In this document: piece by piece, positions 37,995 through 47,710 of the stretch
Layout of the letters: the number at the start of each line of letters is the position of its first letter
Position numbering within the stretch: the stretch's first letter is position 1
Assembly: GCA_003170275.1 (NCBI GenBank)
Contig: PNAM01000061.1
Coordinates: 1-56,806 of the forward strand
Direction of reading: 5' to 3'
From: Myxococcales bacterium
Lineage (GTDB): Bacteria; Myxococcota_A; Polyangia; Palsa-1104
DNA: 56,806 nt
Notes under the pieces: model-generated
What the model was told of the DNA's origin: nothing
Databases searched by the model: none
What the model saw: the letters and a program-made list of their open reading frames with translations, nothing else
Position numbers and translations under genes: made by a program

Positions 37995-40115
37995 TTGAAG
38001 CGACTCCCACTCATCCTTTCGTTGCTGTGTGCCGGCGCGAGTCTCGCGTCGGCTGCGCACCCCGTCTTCGATCTGATCGCCAACCGCACGCTCGCGCACG
38101 GGCTACGCGCGGGCGGGCTGGCGATCGCGGCGGGCACGCCGGGCTTCGCGCGCTACGTTCACTTCAGCCGGCCGCTGCCGAGCTGGAAGCTGCGCCTCGT
38201 CGAGGACGGCAAGAAGGTCGCGCTGGCGGCGACACAGGCGTGGCTCGAGGTGCCGCTCACTTCCGCGCAGGCCAAGCCGGGGACCATCACGCTGCACCTC
38301 AAGTCGCCCGCCAGGCAGACCGTGCGCGCGAGCATCCAGGGAAAACAGTCGCCGGCGATGCCGCTGAGCGTCGGCTGGCAAACCGTGACGGTGACCCTGC
38401 CGGCAGGCGCGCTCGTCGAGGGAGAATCGAAGATCCTGCTCACGTTCGCGCAGTCGGGGCTGCTCGGCGGGCTGAAGACGTCGGCGGCGGTCGAGTGGAT
38501 CCAGGTGGGCGGCACGGTGCCCACCTCGGATGACGCGCCGCCGGTGCCGACCCAGAGCGCGCTCACGCTGCCCAAGGACGGTGGGCTCGTCTACTACGTG
38601 CAGGTGCCGGAGGGCGGCGCGTTTCTCGCGGCGGGCGACGCGGGCGGGTGCGCCGTGCACGTGCGTGTGAGCACGCGCGAAAAGCAGCTCGTCGACGCGC
38701 CGTGGACAGCCGGCACGCCGATCGAGTTTCCGTCGCTGGCCGGCAAGGTGGTGCGGCTCGAGCTGTCGGCCGAGGGCGCGACCTGCACCGCGGCGAAGCT
38801 GACCTCGGCCGCGCTGACCGTCGCCACCGCGGAGCCGGCGGTCAAGTACCCCTCGCGGCCGAAGAACGTGATCATCTGGCTGACCGACTCGACGCGCGCG
38901 GACAAGTTCCGCGTCTACAACCCGAAGACGCGCGTCGAGACGCCGGTGATGGACGCGTGGGCCAAGACCTCGACGGTGTTCAAGGTCGGCTACGTGCAGG
39001 GCAACGAGTCGCGCGTGTCGCACGCGTCGCTGTTCACCTCGCTCTATCCGGCCACGCACAAGTTCATCTCCGAGAAGGCCAAGCTCAACCCCGACTTCGT
39101 CACGCTGCCCGAGGCGGTCAAGACCACCGGCCGCTTCACCGCCGGATTCATGGGCAACGGGTTCATCGACAAGTTCTGGGGATTCGGCGACGGCTGGGAC
39201 GTGCTGCACAACCACATCCACGAGGGCGGCGGGCTCAAGGCCGAGGACCTGCGCAAGGCCGCGCAGGGATTCTTGGGCGCGCACGGCAAGCAGCCGTTCT
39301 TCTTGTACATCGGCACCATCGACGCACACGTCTCGTGGCGCGCGCACGAGCCGTGGATCTCCAAGTACGACACCGAGCCGTACTCGGGGCTGTTCGTCAA
39401 GGCGTGCCTCGACCCACAGCTCGACAACATCGTCGCCGGCAAGCTCAAGATCACCGAGCGCGACAAGGTGCGCATCCAGGCGCTCTACGACTCGGACGTG
39501 AGCTACAACGATCACGAGTTCGGCGAGCTGCTCAAGTTCCTCGACATCAACGGCCTCGGCGACTCGACGATGGTGATCCTGATCGCCGATCACGGCGACG
39601 AGATGTGGGAGCACGGCAAGATCGGCCACGGACAGTCGCTGCACGAGGAGCTGGTGCACATTCCGTACGTCATCCATTACCCGCCGCTGTTCCCGGCCGG
39701 CAAGCAGGTCGACGAGGGCGTGGAGCTGGTGGATGTGCTGCCGACGGTGGTCGACGCGCTGGGCGGCAAGCCGCCGGCCGACGCGCAGGGCGAATCGCTG
39801 GTGCCGCTCGCGCAGGGCGAAGGCGCCGGCTATCCGCGACCCGCGATCGCGAGCCAGTACGAGCTGGCGCACACCATGCGGCTGTCGCGCTGGAAGCTGT
39901 GGGTGGGCGGCTCGGGCGACACCAGGCTGATCGACGCGGCGAGCGACCCGATGGGCACGAAGGAAGTCTCGGCGGAGCGGCCGCTCGAGCGGCGCTTCGT
40001 CACCGATGCGCTGTCGCTGTGGATGGCGTATCAGGGCAAGTGGAAGAAGTCGCGCTGGGGCGTGGCGTCGAACCACAAGCCGGCGTTCGCGGCCGATCTC
40101 GAGAAGACGCAGTAG
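37995..40115 (+). CDS. sulfatase-like hydrolase with N-terminal beta domain
   Basis: 706 residues. Signal peptide (ILSLLCAGASLASA), about 270 residues of beta-rich accessory region, then an alkaline-phosphatase-superfamily catalytic domain: NVIIWLTDSTRADKF, SRVSHASLFTSLYPATH, IADHGDEMWEHGKIGHG, ELVHIPYVIHYP. Metal ligands (first Asp, DHG) are recognisable. The nucleophile region reads SRVSHAS where true sulfatases have C/S-x-P-S-R, so it belongs to the SHAS-type subgroup and may be a phosphodiesterase or transferase rather than a sulfatase. TTG 37995 start; 13 bp after the membrane-protein gene, probably one operon. Confidence 0.8.
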   Translation: MKRLPLILSLLCAGASLASAAHPVFDLIANRTLAHGLRAGGLAIAAGTPGFARYVHFSRPLPSWKLRLVEDGKKVALAATQAWLEVPLTSAQAKPGTITLHLKSPARQTVRASIQGKQSPAMPLSVGWQTVTVTLPAGALVEGESKILLTFAQSGLLGGLKTSAAVEWIQVGGTVPTSDDAPPVPTQSALTLPKDGGLVYYVQVPEGGAFLAAGDAGGCAVHVRVSTREKQLVDAPWTAGTPIEFPSLAGKVVRLELSAEGATCTAAKLTSAALTVATAEPAVKYPSRPKNVIIWLTDSTRADKFRVYNPKTRVETPVMDAWAKTSTVFKVGYVQGNESRVSHASLFTSLYPATHKFISEKAKLNPDFVTLPEAVKTTGRFTAGFMGNGFIDKFWGFGDGWDVLHNHIHEGGGLKAEDLRKAAQGFLGAHGKQPFFLYIGTIDAHVSWRAHEPWISKYDTEPYSGLFVKACLDPQLDNIVAGKLKITERDKVRIQALYDSDVSYNDHEFGELLKFLDINGLGDSTMVILIADHGDEMWEHGKIGHGQSLHEELVHIPYVIHYPPLFPAGKQVDEGVELVDVLPTVVDALGGKPPADAQGESLVPLAQGEGAGYPRPAIASQYELAHTMRLSRWKLWVGGSGDTRLIDAASDPMGTKEVSAERPLERRFVTDALSLWMAYQGKWKKSRWGVASNHKPAFAADLEKTQ

Positions 40116-40118
40116 CGC

Positions 40119-40577
40119 TCACCTGAGGCGCTTCCAGCAGATCACCTCGTCGGTGTCCGGCCGCACGAACGCTGGGAGCGTGCCGACTTCCTGATAGCCG
40201 CGCTGAGCGTAGAAGCGGCGCGCGCCCGCGTTCCAGTGCGAGACCAGCAGGAACAGGTTTCGGCTGCCGAGCGAGACGCGCCGCTCCATCTCGTCGCACA
40301 GCGCCGCGCCGAGCCCCTTGCCTTCGCAGCCGGGCTCGAGCGCGATCAGGCGAAGGTAGCCGCCGCCGCCGAAGGTGCCGGTCGCGAGGAACCAGGCGAA
40401 GCCGACCGCCCGACCGCCCTCCTCCGCCACCAGGACTTGATCGCCGCGCGAGAGCGCCGCCGTGAGCTCGCGCTCGAGCTTGTCGGCGCTCATCTCGTAG
40501 CGCTCGAGCAGCGGCTGCCCGGCGACCGTGTCCGCGAGCAGGCGCAGCTCGCCCGCGCGCGCGTCACGAACGATCAC
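40119..40577 (-). CDS. GNAT-family N-acetyltransferase
   Basis: 152 residues. GNAT fold with the acetyl-CoA motif A: LRLIALEPGCEGKGLGAALCDEMERR (Q/RxxGxG as CEGKGLG), followed by VSHWNAGARRFYAQRGYQEVG. Substrate unknown. GTG 40577 overlaps the upstream stop by four bases (GTGA), so it is translationally coupled to the isoaspartyl peptidase gene. It meets the sulfatase gene tail-to-tail with a 3-bp gap. Confidence 0.88.
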   Translation of the reverse strand: MIVRDARAGELRLLADTVAGQPLLERYEMSADKLERELTAALSRGDQVLVAEEGGRAVGFAWFLATGTFGGGGYLRLIALEPGCEGKGLGAALCDEMERRVSLGSRNLFLLVSHWNAGARRFYAQRGYQEVGTLPAFVRPDTDEVICWKRLR

Positions 40578-41446
40578 GGTTGCTCCGCGCCGCTTTGCAG
40601 GCGGCCGTCCACCACCGCCGCCCAGGGCATGCGCGGCGTCGAGGTGAAGTGTCCGACCCGCCCCTGCTTGTCGACGACGATCACCCCGCCTTCGCCGCCG
40701 GTGCGCTCGACCAGCTCGGCGATCGCGGCGCGCGCGGCTTCGTCGGACGTGGCGCCGGCGCGCAGCCGATCGGCGAGGCCCTTGCACAGCACCACGCGGA
40801 TGATCGATTCGCCGTGGCCGGTGGCGGAGGCTGCGCCCGCGCGCTCGTCGGCGTAGTTGCCGGCGCCCACCAGCGGCGAGTCGCCGATGCGGCCCGGGCG
40901 CTTGTAGGGCGTGCCCCCGGTCGAGGTCGCGGCCGCCAGCCCGCCGTCGCGATCGATGGCGCACGCGCCGACCGTGTCGCCGACGCCGGTGGTGAGCGCC
41001 TTTTCGTGCCGCTCTCTGGCGCGCGGCGAGATCATGGTGTCGGGCGGGTCGCCGGACAGCCCGTGCTCGCGCGCATACAAGAGCGCGCCACCGCCCACCA
41101 GCATCACGTGCTCGCCGGCCTCGAGCAGCTTGCGCGCGAGCGTGATCGGGTGGCGCATCCAGGGCACCGCGCCGACCGCGCCGGCACGCAGCCGGCCGTC
41201 CATGATGCACGCATCCACCTCGACCGTCCCGAGCCGGTTGAGCACCGCGCCGTAGCCCGCGTTGAACTCGGGATCGTCCTCGAGGACCCGCGTGGCCGCC
41301 TCGACCGCGTCGAGCGCCGGGCCGCCGCGCGCGAGCACTTCCCAGCCGGCCTGCGCCGCGCGCTCCACCCCGGCGATGCAGCCGGCGCGCCGCTCGTCGG
41401 CGACCGTGCCCGCGCCGCCATGCACGATGATCGCAGGGGATGCCAT
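40574..41446 (-). CDS. isoaspartyl peptidase / L-asparaginase (Ntn hydrolase)
   Basis: 290 residues. Plant-type asparaginase family, autoproteolytically split before a catalytic Thr. PAIIVHGGAGT at the N-terminus, FNAGYGAVLNRLGTVEVDACIMDG, the cleavage site GVGDTVGACAIDRDGGLAAATSTGG (Gly-Asp/Thr), RIGDSPLVGAGNYAD and STPRMPWA. It hydrolyses isoaspartyl dipeptides and asparagine. ATG 41446. The cleavage-site spacer HEKALTTG is short as usual for bacterial forms. Confidence 0.92.
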   Translation of the reverse strand: MASPAIIVHGGAGTVADERRAGCIAGVERAAQAGWEVLARGGPALDAVEAATRVLEDDPEFNAGYGAVLNRLGTVEVDACIMDGRLRAGAVGAVPWMRHPITLARKLLEAGEHVMLVGGGALLYAREHGLSGDPPDTMISPRARERHEKALTTGVGDTVGACAIDRDGGLAAATSTGGTPYKRPGRIGDSPLVGAGNYADERAGAASATGHGESIIRVVLCKGLADRLRAGATSDEAARAAIAELVERTGGEGGVIVVDKQGRVGHFTSTPRMPWAAVVDGRLQSGAEQP

Positions 41447-41471
41447 CGCGAGAGGATGCTAGCATGCGTGC

Positions 41472-41807
41472 GTGCGGGCGATCTTTCTTGTCGCGATCTT
41501 GGCCGCGGGCTGCGGCGGGGGCGGCGTAGGGCCACTCACGTTGTCGTGGCAGTTCGTCGACGGGCGACACTGTCCGGATACGGGCGCGGCGACGATCGTG
41601 GTGAACGCGGACACGGTGCTGGGCACGTTCGCGTGTACGGCCGGAGACGCGCCCGCCTCGGTGACCATCGACAACGCGCCGCGATCGGGCAGCCTGCGCG
41701 TGCAGGCGTTGTCGCCGCAGATGAACGAGTTGTATCGCGGGGATCTGCCGCTCGATGCGGCGGGATTGCCGAGCACGGTGACGCTGTACGTGACCGGCTC
41801 GCGTTAG
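41472..41807 (+). CDS. small lipoprotein of unknown function
   Basis: 111 residues. Signal peptide with lipobox LAAGC (residues about 10-14), mature part CGGGGVGPLTLSWQF, with two further Cys (RHCPDTG, TFACTAG) that could form a disulfide; beta-rich, perhaps a small carboxypeptidase-regulatory-like sandwich. GTG 41472 lies 6 bp after TAGCAT (41460-41465). Stop overlaps the convergent ybeY stop (TTAG). No family recognised. Confidence 0.65.
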   Translation: MRAIFLVAILAAGCGGGGVGPLTLSWQFVDGRHCPDTGAATIVVNADTVLGTFACTAGDAPASVTIDNAPRSGSLRVQALSPQMNELYRGDLPLDAAGLPSTVTLYVTGSR

Positions 41808-42277
41808 CGCGGACGTGGACGGCGGACCGGCCTGACCGCAGCGCGTCCGTGCGCTTGCAGACGCAACTTCGTCTCGTAGCCGAACATCACCCGCTCGTCG
41901 GCCTTCGTCGCGTGATCGAACCCGAGCAGGTGCGCCAACCCGTGGACCGCCAGGTGCACGAGCTCGCCGCGCAGCTCGCGTCCGCCGGCGTCCGCCTGGC
42001 GCCGCGCGGTCTCGACCGAGATCACCACGTCGCCCAAGAGCGGGCCCGCCTGCGTGAACGACAGCACATCGGTCGCGTGGTCTTGGTCCGCGTACGCGCG
42101 GTTCAGCGCGCGCAGCTCGCGATCGTCGCTAAACGACAGCGCGACCTCGCCGCCGGCGCCGGCGGCACGCATCGCCCGCCGGAGCTGACGCGCCACCTCG
42201 CGCACGACCTGCGGCGCGAGCGTGCGCCGCGCCGTTCCCCGCACGTCGACGCTGACCCTAGTCGGAGGGGATGACAA
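41804..42277 (-). CDS. ybeY: endoribonuclease / rRNA maturation factor YbeY
   Basis: 157 residues. Zinc ribonuclease that helps mature the 3' end of 16S rRNA. Metal motif HLAVHGLAHLLGFDHAT (HxxxHxxxxxH), preceded by LNRAYADQDHATDVLSF and LGDVVIS. TTG 42277 gives the expected first strand (RVSVDVRG); it begins 20 bp inside the end of the HD-GYP gene. A basic tail (RAAVRPVRRPRPR) extends beyond most homologues. Third in the phoH-HD-ybeY order. Confidence 0.93.
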   Translation of the reverse strand: MSSPPTRVSVDVRGTARRTLAPQVVREVARQLRRAMRAAGAGGEVALSFSDDRELRALNRAYADQDHATDVLSFTQAGPLLGDVVISVETARRQADAGGRELRGELVHLAVHGLAHLLGFDHATKADERVMFGYETKLRLQAHGRAAVRPVRRPRPR

Positions 42278-44228
42278 CCTGCCAGACCTTGGCCTCGACG
42301 AAGATGCGGAACAGGTCGGGGTCGCACTTGCCGTCCTTGACCTCGAACCCGATGATGTCGAGCGCCTTGGGCACCGGCACCGCCTTCTTGTAGGGGCGAT
42401 CGCTGGCGGTGAGCGCGTCGAAGATGTCGGCGATGGTCATCATCCGGCTCTCGATGCGAATCTCGTCCGCCTTCAGCCCGCGCGGATAGCCGGTGCCGTC
42501 GAGCTTTTCGTGGTGCGAGCCGGCGATGGTGGGGATCTTTCCGTACTTGCGGCCCCACGGAATGTTCTCGAGGAAGTTGTAGGTGTGCACCACGTGGCTC
42601 TCGATCTCGAGCCGCTCCTCCGAGGTGAGCGAGCCGCGCGGCAGCCGCAGCGCGGAGACCTCGGCGCCCGTCAGGTACGACTGGGCCTGCCCGCGCGCGT
42701 CGGCGTATTGCAGCCCGGCGATCTCGGCCAGCTTTTCGAACGAGCCCTCGGCCAATACGGTCGGCTCGTTGGCCTTGAGGATGAACGCGATGTACGTGTC
42801 GAGCTCGGCCAGCTTGGCGCGCAGCCCCTCGTCGAGCTCGGCGAAGTGACGCTCGGCGCTGCCCATCCCCTCCTTCACCACCAGGTCGAGCTTGCGCTTG
42901 AGCGCCTCGTTCTCCACCGACTTCCGGATGTAGTCGAAGCGCGCGAGCACCAGATCGCGATCCGGCTCGTACAGCTTCTTGGCCTTGACCAGCACCTGCT
43001 CGCGCACGCCGACCTTGCCGAAATCGTGCAACAGGCCCGCGTACTCGATCTCCTTGAGATGGTCGGGCGAGAAGCGCACGCCCTGGAACGGCCCGCTGGC
43101 CTCCTTGTCGACGATCTCGGCCAGTCCCACCGTCAGGGTCGCCACCCGATAGGAGTGGCCCGAGGTGGTCGGATCGCGCGATTCGATCGCGGTCACCGCC
43201 GCGTTGACGAACCCGTCGAACAGCCGCTGGATGTCCACGTAGAGCAGCGTGTTCTCGAGCGAGATGCCGGCCTGCGACGCCAGCGTCGACGACAGCTCCT
43301 CGGAGCGCTTGTCGAACGGCACCACCCACTCGGTGAAATCGGCCGGCGCCAGCAGCTTGGGCGCGCCGTCGCGCCGCTTGTTGATCAGCTGGATGACCCC
43401 GATCACCTCGTCGCGCTGGTTGATCATCGGCACGGTGAGCATCGAGCGGCCCTGATAACCGGTCTTGCGGTCGAACGACTTGTCGTGCTTGAAACCCCAG
43501 GGGTTCTTGCCCTCCTGGTCGAGCTCGTACAGGTCGGGGATGTTGATCACCTGGCGCGAGATCACCGCGCGGCCGACGATCGACGAGTCGTCGATGTTCA
43601 TGGTGAACTCGCGGAAGTCGATCTGCAGCGAGTCGTTCTGCGACACCATGAAGCGCAGCGTGCGCTCGCGCGGGTTGAGCGCCTGGCCCTCGACGATGTA
43701 CACCGAGCCCGCGTCGGCGCCGGTGACGTAGCGGCTCTTCTCGAGGATCAGGCCGAGCAGCTTGGCCTGATCGCGCTCGGAGGAGATCGCGCGCGCGATC
43801 GCGATCAACTCGCCGAGCTCGTAGCGATAGCGCTCGGCCCAGCGCCCGCGCTCCTGGGCCCGCTGCCGCAGGGCGACCAGATCCAGGTGATTGCGCAGGT
43901 TCACGTACAGCCGCGTGCGCGACATGGGCAGCGTCAGCAGCGCCAGGTCGGCGCGATCGCGCAGCGCCTCGATGCCGGCGAAGTCCGCGTCCTCGCCGAC
44001 CAGCACCAGCAGCGTCGAGCCCGACGACGAGCGCACCAGGTGCGGCTCGATCGCGCGCTCGTCCTTCCACAGCCGGCCGTCGACCAGCACCACGCCGCCT
44101 TCGCCCAGGCGCACCTCGACGAACCCTTCGCCGCGCGCGATCACCGCGTAGCTGGAAAACCGCGGGTCTTCGCTCAGTACCCTGGTGAGATCCTCCAGGG
44201 ACCGGATGGTGTCCTCGGGCTCGGCCAC
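42258..44228 (-). CDS. GAF and HD-GYP protein (probable c-di-GMP phosphodiesterase)
   Basis: 656 residues. An N-terminal receiver-like region (about 1-120, STLLVLVGEDADF), a GAF domain (about 140-335: LILEKSRYVTGADAGSVYIVEG ... SMLTVPMINQRDEVIGVIQLINK), and an HD-GYP domain with SGHSYRVATLTVGLA, LLHDFGKVG (about 396-404) and HHEKLDGTGYPRGL (near 570), TIADIFDALTASDRPYKKA. About 165 residues separate HD from HHE, against some 55 in standard HD-GYP domains, so roughly 105 helical residues are inserted. Metal-binding motifs are intact. Start GTG 44228 has AGGGGAG upstream. Sits between phoH and ybeY. Confidence 0.88.
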   Translation of the reverse strand: MAEPEDTIRSLEDLTRVLSEDPRFSSYAVIARGEGFVEVRLGEGGVVLVDGRLWKDERAIEPHLVRSSSGSTLLVLVGEDADFAGIEALRDRADLALLTLPMSRTRLYVNLRNHLDLVALRQRAQERGRWAERYRYELGELIAIARAISSERDQAKLLGLILEKSRYVTGADAGSVYIVEGQALNPRERTLRFMVSQNDSLQIDFREFTMNIDDSSIVGRAVISRQVINIPDLYELDQEGKNPWGFKHDKSFDRKTGYQGRSMLTVPMINQRDEVIGVIQLINKRRDGAPKLLAPADFTEWVVPFDKRSEELSSTLASQAGISLENTLLYVDIQRLFDGFVNAAVTAIESRDPTTSGHSYRVATLTVGLAEIVDKEASGPFQGVRFSPDHLKEIEYAGLLHDFGKVGVREQVLVKAKKLYEPDRDLVLARFDYIRKSVENEALKRKLDLVVKEGMGSAERHFAELDEGLRAKLAELDTYIAFILKANEPTVLAEGSFEKLAEIAGLQYADARGQAQSYLTGAEVSALRLPRGSLTSEERLEIESHVVHTYNFLENIPWGRKYGKIPTIAGSHHEKLDGTGYPRGLKADEIRIESRMMTIADIFDALTASDRPYKKAVPVPKALDIIGFEVKDGKCDPDLFRIFVEAKVWQVVIPSD

Positions 44229-44262
44229 GGCTCCCCTCGCGGCCTCAGCATACCAGAAATCG

Positions 44263-45228
<966 letters not shown>

Positions 45229-45358
45229 GGTGAGGCCGTTGTCCTCGAAGGTGAGGCGTTCCTTCGAGTCGCCGGAGGCAGGGGCGGGGGATTGGTTGGT
45301 CGGGACGAGGTCGCTTATGGTAATGCTCCGTTTCGTCAGCCTTCATTCTGGAGCGTTT

Positions 45359-46171
45359 ATGGGAATAGTGCAACGCGGGTCGAACTTCGGCGAGCTGGTC
45401 GCGATCATGCAGCGGCTGCTCGCTCCCGATGGCTGTCCGTGGGACCGCGAGCAGACCTTCGCCACGCTCAAGGGCTACCTGATCGAGGAGTCGTACGAAG
45501 TGATCGAGGCGATCGACGCCAACGATCCAGCCGGTCACTGCGAGGAGCTCGGCGATCTGTTGTTCCAGATCGTTTTTCAAGCGGAGCTGCGCGCGCGAGA
45601 AGGGCAGTTCGGGATCGAAGACGTGGTGCGCTCGATCGCCACCAAGATGATCCGCCGGCATCCGCACGTGTTCGCCGATGTGACCGTAAAAGATTCCACC
45701 GAGGTGCTCGCCAACTGGGGAAAGCTGAAGGCGGCGGAGCACGAGGAGAAGGGCAAGAAGCGGCGCACGCTCGACGGCGTGCCACTCGATCTGCCGGCGC
45801 TGTTGCGCGCGCAGCGGCTCGGCGAGAAGGCGGCCGCGGTGGGCTTCGATTGGCCCGATGCGGCAGGCGTGCGCGAAAAGATCGACGAAGAGCTGGCCGA
45901 GATCGAGGAGGCGGTGGCGGGCGGAGATCCGGCGCACATCGAGCACGAGGTCGGCGATCTGCTGCTCGCGGTCAGTCGCTACGCGGCCAAGCTCGGCGTC
46001 GCGCCCGAAGACGCGTTGCGCTCTGCGCTGCGTCGCTTCACCGGACGCTTCGAAGCGATGGAGGCCGAGGTCGTCGCGCACGGCAAGCAGATGAAGGACT
46101 CCACGCTCGAAGAGCTCGACACGATCTGGAACGAAGTGAAAAAACGCGCGCAAGAGGTGCCTAAAAAATAG
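45359..46171 (+). CDS. mazG: nucleoside triphosphate pyrophosphohydrolase MazG
   Basis: 270 residues with two MazG helical domains. Hydrolyses (d)NTPs to monophosphates, house-cleaning and ppGpp-related. First domain: LLAPDGCPWDREQTFATLKGYLIEESYEVIEAI, CEELGDLLFQIVFQAEL; second: KIDEELAEIEEA, HEVGDLLLAVSRYA with EExxE/ExxD metal ligands. ATG 45359 has GGAG seven bases upstream. Divergent from phoH. It ends inside the A-rich side of a hairpin that may terminate opposite-strand transcription. Confidence 0.94.
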   Translation: MGIVQRGSNFGELVAIMQRLLAPDGCPWDREQTFATLKGYLIEESYEVIEAIDANDPAGHCEELGDLLFQIVFQAELRAREGQFGIEDVVRSIATKMIRRHPHVFADVTVKDSTEVLANWGKLKAAEHEEKGKKRRTLDGVPLDLPALLRAQRLGEKAAAVGFDWPDAAGVREKIDEELAEIEEAVAGGDPAHIEHEVGDLLLAVSRYAAKLGVAPEDALRSALRRFTGRFEAMEAEVVAHGKQMKDSTLEELDTIWNEVKKRAQEVPKK

Positions 46172-46187
46172 GCTCCCGCGCGGAGCC
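46160..46187 (-). terminator. intrinsic terminator for minus-strand transcription
   Basis: Read on the minus strand: GGCTCC, loop GCGCG, GGAGCC, then TATTTTTTAG, a GC stem followed by a T tract. It would stop holA transcripts that cross rpsT in antisense, and protects the end of mazG. On the plus strand the T tract is missing, so it is not a mazG terminator. One of the few intrinsic terminator-like structures in the window. Confidence 0.5.
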
Positions 46188-46230
46188 CATGGTGTTACAG
46201 GCCCGTTACGGGTTGGTCACACGGTTCTTC

Positions 46231-46258
46231 ACAAGTTATCCCCAGATCGTGTGGATAG
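46231..46258. promoter_or_regulatory. inverted pair of DnaA-box-like sites upstream of rpsT
   Basis: TTATCCCCA (46236-46244) and TGTGGATAG (46250-46258, complement CTATCCACA) face each other 5 bp apart; each has one mismatch to TTATCCACA. They lie about 38 bp upstream of the rpsT -35 and near holA, which encodes a replisome subunit. DnaA binding is inference. ACAAGTTATCCCCA at 46231-46244 is repeated at 32502-32515. Confidence 0.45.
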
Positions 46259-46295
46259 ACGCTGCACACGGGGCGAGGGCGAGGGCCGGGAGGAC

Positions 46296-46324
46296 TTGAC
46301 AGCCCCGCTGGTCACGGGTATGAA
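46296..46324 (+). promoter_or_regulatory. rpsT: sigma70-type promoter of rpsT
   Basis: TTGACA (46296-46301), 17 bp, TATGAA (46319-46324). Predicted start near 46331, about 44 bases before GTG 46375; the leader carries GGAGAGAGAA. Confidence 0.75.
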
Positions 46325-46374
46325 TTGCCCCGCTCAACCGAGTCGGGATCTACCTGGATCTATAGGAGAGAGAA

Positions 46375-46641
46375 GTGGCAAACGTTCCATCGGCCGAGAA
46401 GCGGAACCGTCAGCGCCTCAAGCGTCGCGCCCGCAACCTGTTTCACCTCACCACCATGCGCACCTTCGTCAAGCGCGTCCGCACTGCGCTCGACGCCAAG
46501 GACACCGGCAAGATCGCCGAGGCGCTCAAGGCTGCCGTTCAGATCATCGACAAGGCGGCGCAAAAGGGCGTGATCGACAAGAAGGCCGCCTCGCGCAAGA
46601 TCTCCCGCCTTACGCTCGCCGTTCGTCACGCTTCGGCGTAG
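46375..46641 (+). CDS. rpsT: 30S ribosomal protein S20
   Basis: 88 residues, normal length. Typical S20 start ANVPSAEKRNRQRLKRRARN, then TFVKRVRTALDAKDTGKIAEALKAA and the C-terminal GVIDKKAASRKISRLTLAV. Binds 16S rRNA near the 5' domain. GTG 46375 with GGAGAGAGAA upstream. Its last 32 bp overlap the end of holA on the opposite strand; holA next to rpsT is a common order in bacteria, here convergent. Confidence 0.97.
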   Translation: MANVPSAEKRNRQRLKRRARNLFHLTTMRTFVKRVRTALDAKDTGKIAEALKAAVQIIDKAAQKGVIDKKAASRKISRLTLAVRHASA

Positions 46642-47653
46642 TCGGCACGAGCGGAGCCGTCAGCTCCAAGATCATCTTCTCTAGAATGCGGTCGTCCTCC
46701 AGCTTGGACGACTTGAGGGATTTGTCCGCCCGGTAGAGCGCGTCGTGCATGCGCTCGAACGCAGCCCGATCGAAGCGGCGCGCGTGCGTCACCATCTCAT
46801 CGACGAAGAACGGCGGCATGCCAAGCGCTTGTGCCATGCCGAACTTGTCGAGCCCCCGGCCGAGCAGCCCGTTGGCGGTCCACAGCTGTCGCACGTGGCG
46901 CGCCAGCATGGCCACGATGCGCACGCCGGACTCGCGCGCGCCCAGCATCGATCCGAGGACCGCGAGCGATCGCGCACGGTTGCCCTCCCCCACCGCCTTG
47001 CACAGCTCGAACACGTTGCGCTGGCGGGTGGTGGCGATGACCTCGTCGATATCATTAATGGAGATGCTCTTGCGCTCGCCCACGTAGACCGCCAGGCGCT
47101 CGACTCCATCGCAGAGCTGGCCGAGCTCGGCGCCCACCTCATCGCACAACAGCTCGGCAGCGCCGGCCTCGAACTTCACGCCGCGCGCGCGCGCTTCGTC
47201 GCGCACGAATCCCGGCAGCTTGTTCTCGTACATCGGCTCGAACTTGAGGAACACGCCGTGCTTCTTGAACGCGGTGAAGAACTTGAGCCGCTGATCCGCT
47301 TTGTCGGCGACGAACACCAGACAGGTCTCGGCGCACGGCTTCTGCACGTACGGAATCAGGCCGGTTAGCTCATCGGCCTTCATCTCGTCCGCGTCCCGGA
47401 TGAGGACCAGCCGGCGCTTGGCCATCATGGGCAGGGTGCGGGCGGCCGAGGTCACCCGACCGGCGGTCGCCTCCTTTCCATGAAAAAGGTCGTAGTTGAA
47501 GTCCTTTGTACGTGGATCGAGTACCTTTCCACGCAAAATTTCCACTGCCCGGTCCACCAGAAAGCGCTCTTTTCCATGAATGAAATAGAGGGCTTGGGGC
47601 TCTTTTGCACGTAACTCGCTAAGCAGGTCGGTGGTCGGACCAGGGGGCGCCAT
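46610..47653 (-). CDS. holA: DNA polymerase III subunit delta
   Basis: 347 residues. Clamp-loader subunit that opens the beta clamp. LYFIHGKERFLVDRAVEILRGKV at the N-terminus, FNYDLFHGKEATAGRVTSAARTLPMMAKRRLVLIRDAD, LVFVADKADQRLKFFTAFKKHG, and the C-terminal collar region VRIVAMLARHVRQLW. ATG 47653 (MAPPGPTTDLLSEL). Convergent with rpsT, overlapping by 32 bp. No lptE or leuS neighbour is seen. Confidence 0.93.
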   Translation of the reverse strand: MAPPGPTTDLLSELRAKEPQALYFIHGKERFLVDRAVEILRGKVLDPRTKDFNYDLFHGKEATAGRVTSAARTLPMMAKRRLVLIRDADEMKADELTGLIPYVQKPCAETCLVFVADKADQRLKFFTAFKKHGVFLKFEPMYENKLPGFVRDEARARGVKFEAGAAELLCDEVGAELGQLCDGVERLAVYVGERKSISINDIDEVIATTRQRNVFELCKAVGEGNRARSLAVLGSMLGARESGVRIVAMLARHVRQLWTANGLLGRGLDKFGMAQALGMPPFFVDEMVTHARRFDRAAFERMHDALYRADKSLKSSKLEDDRILEKMILELTAPLVPTTPKRDERRA

Positions 47654-47710
47654 TCGCGTGCACGATAGCATGACGCGAGCTACATTATGGGTATAATCCC
47701 GGACCTCCCA

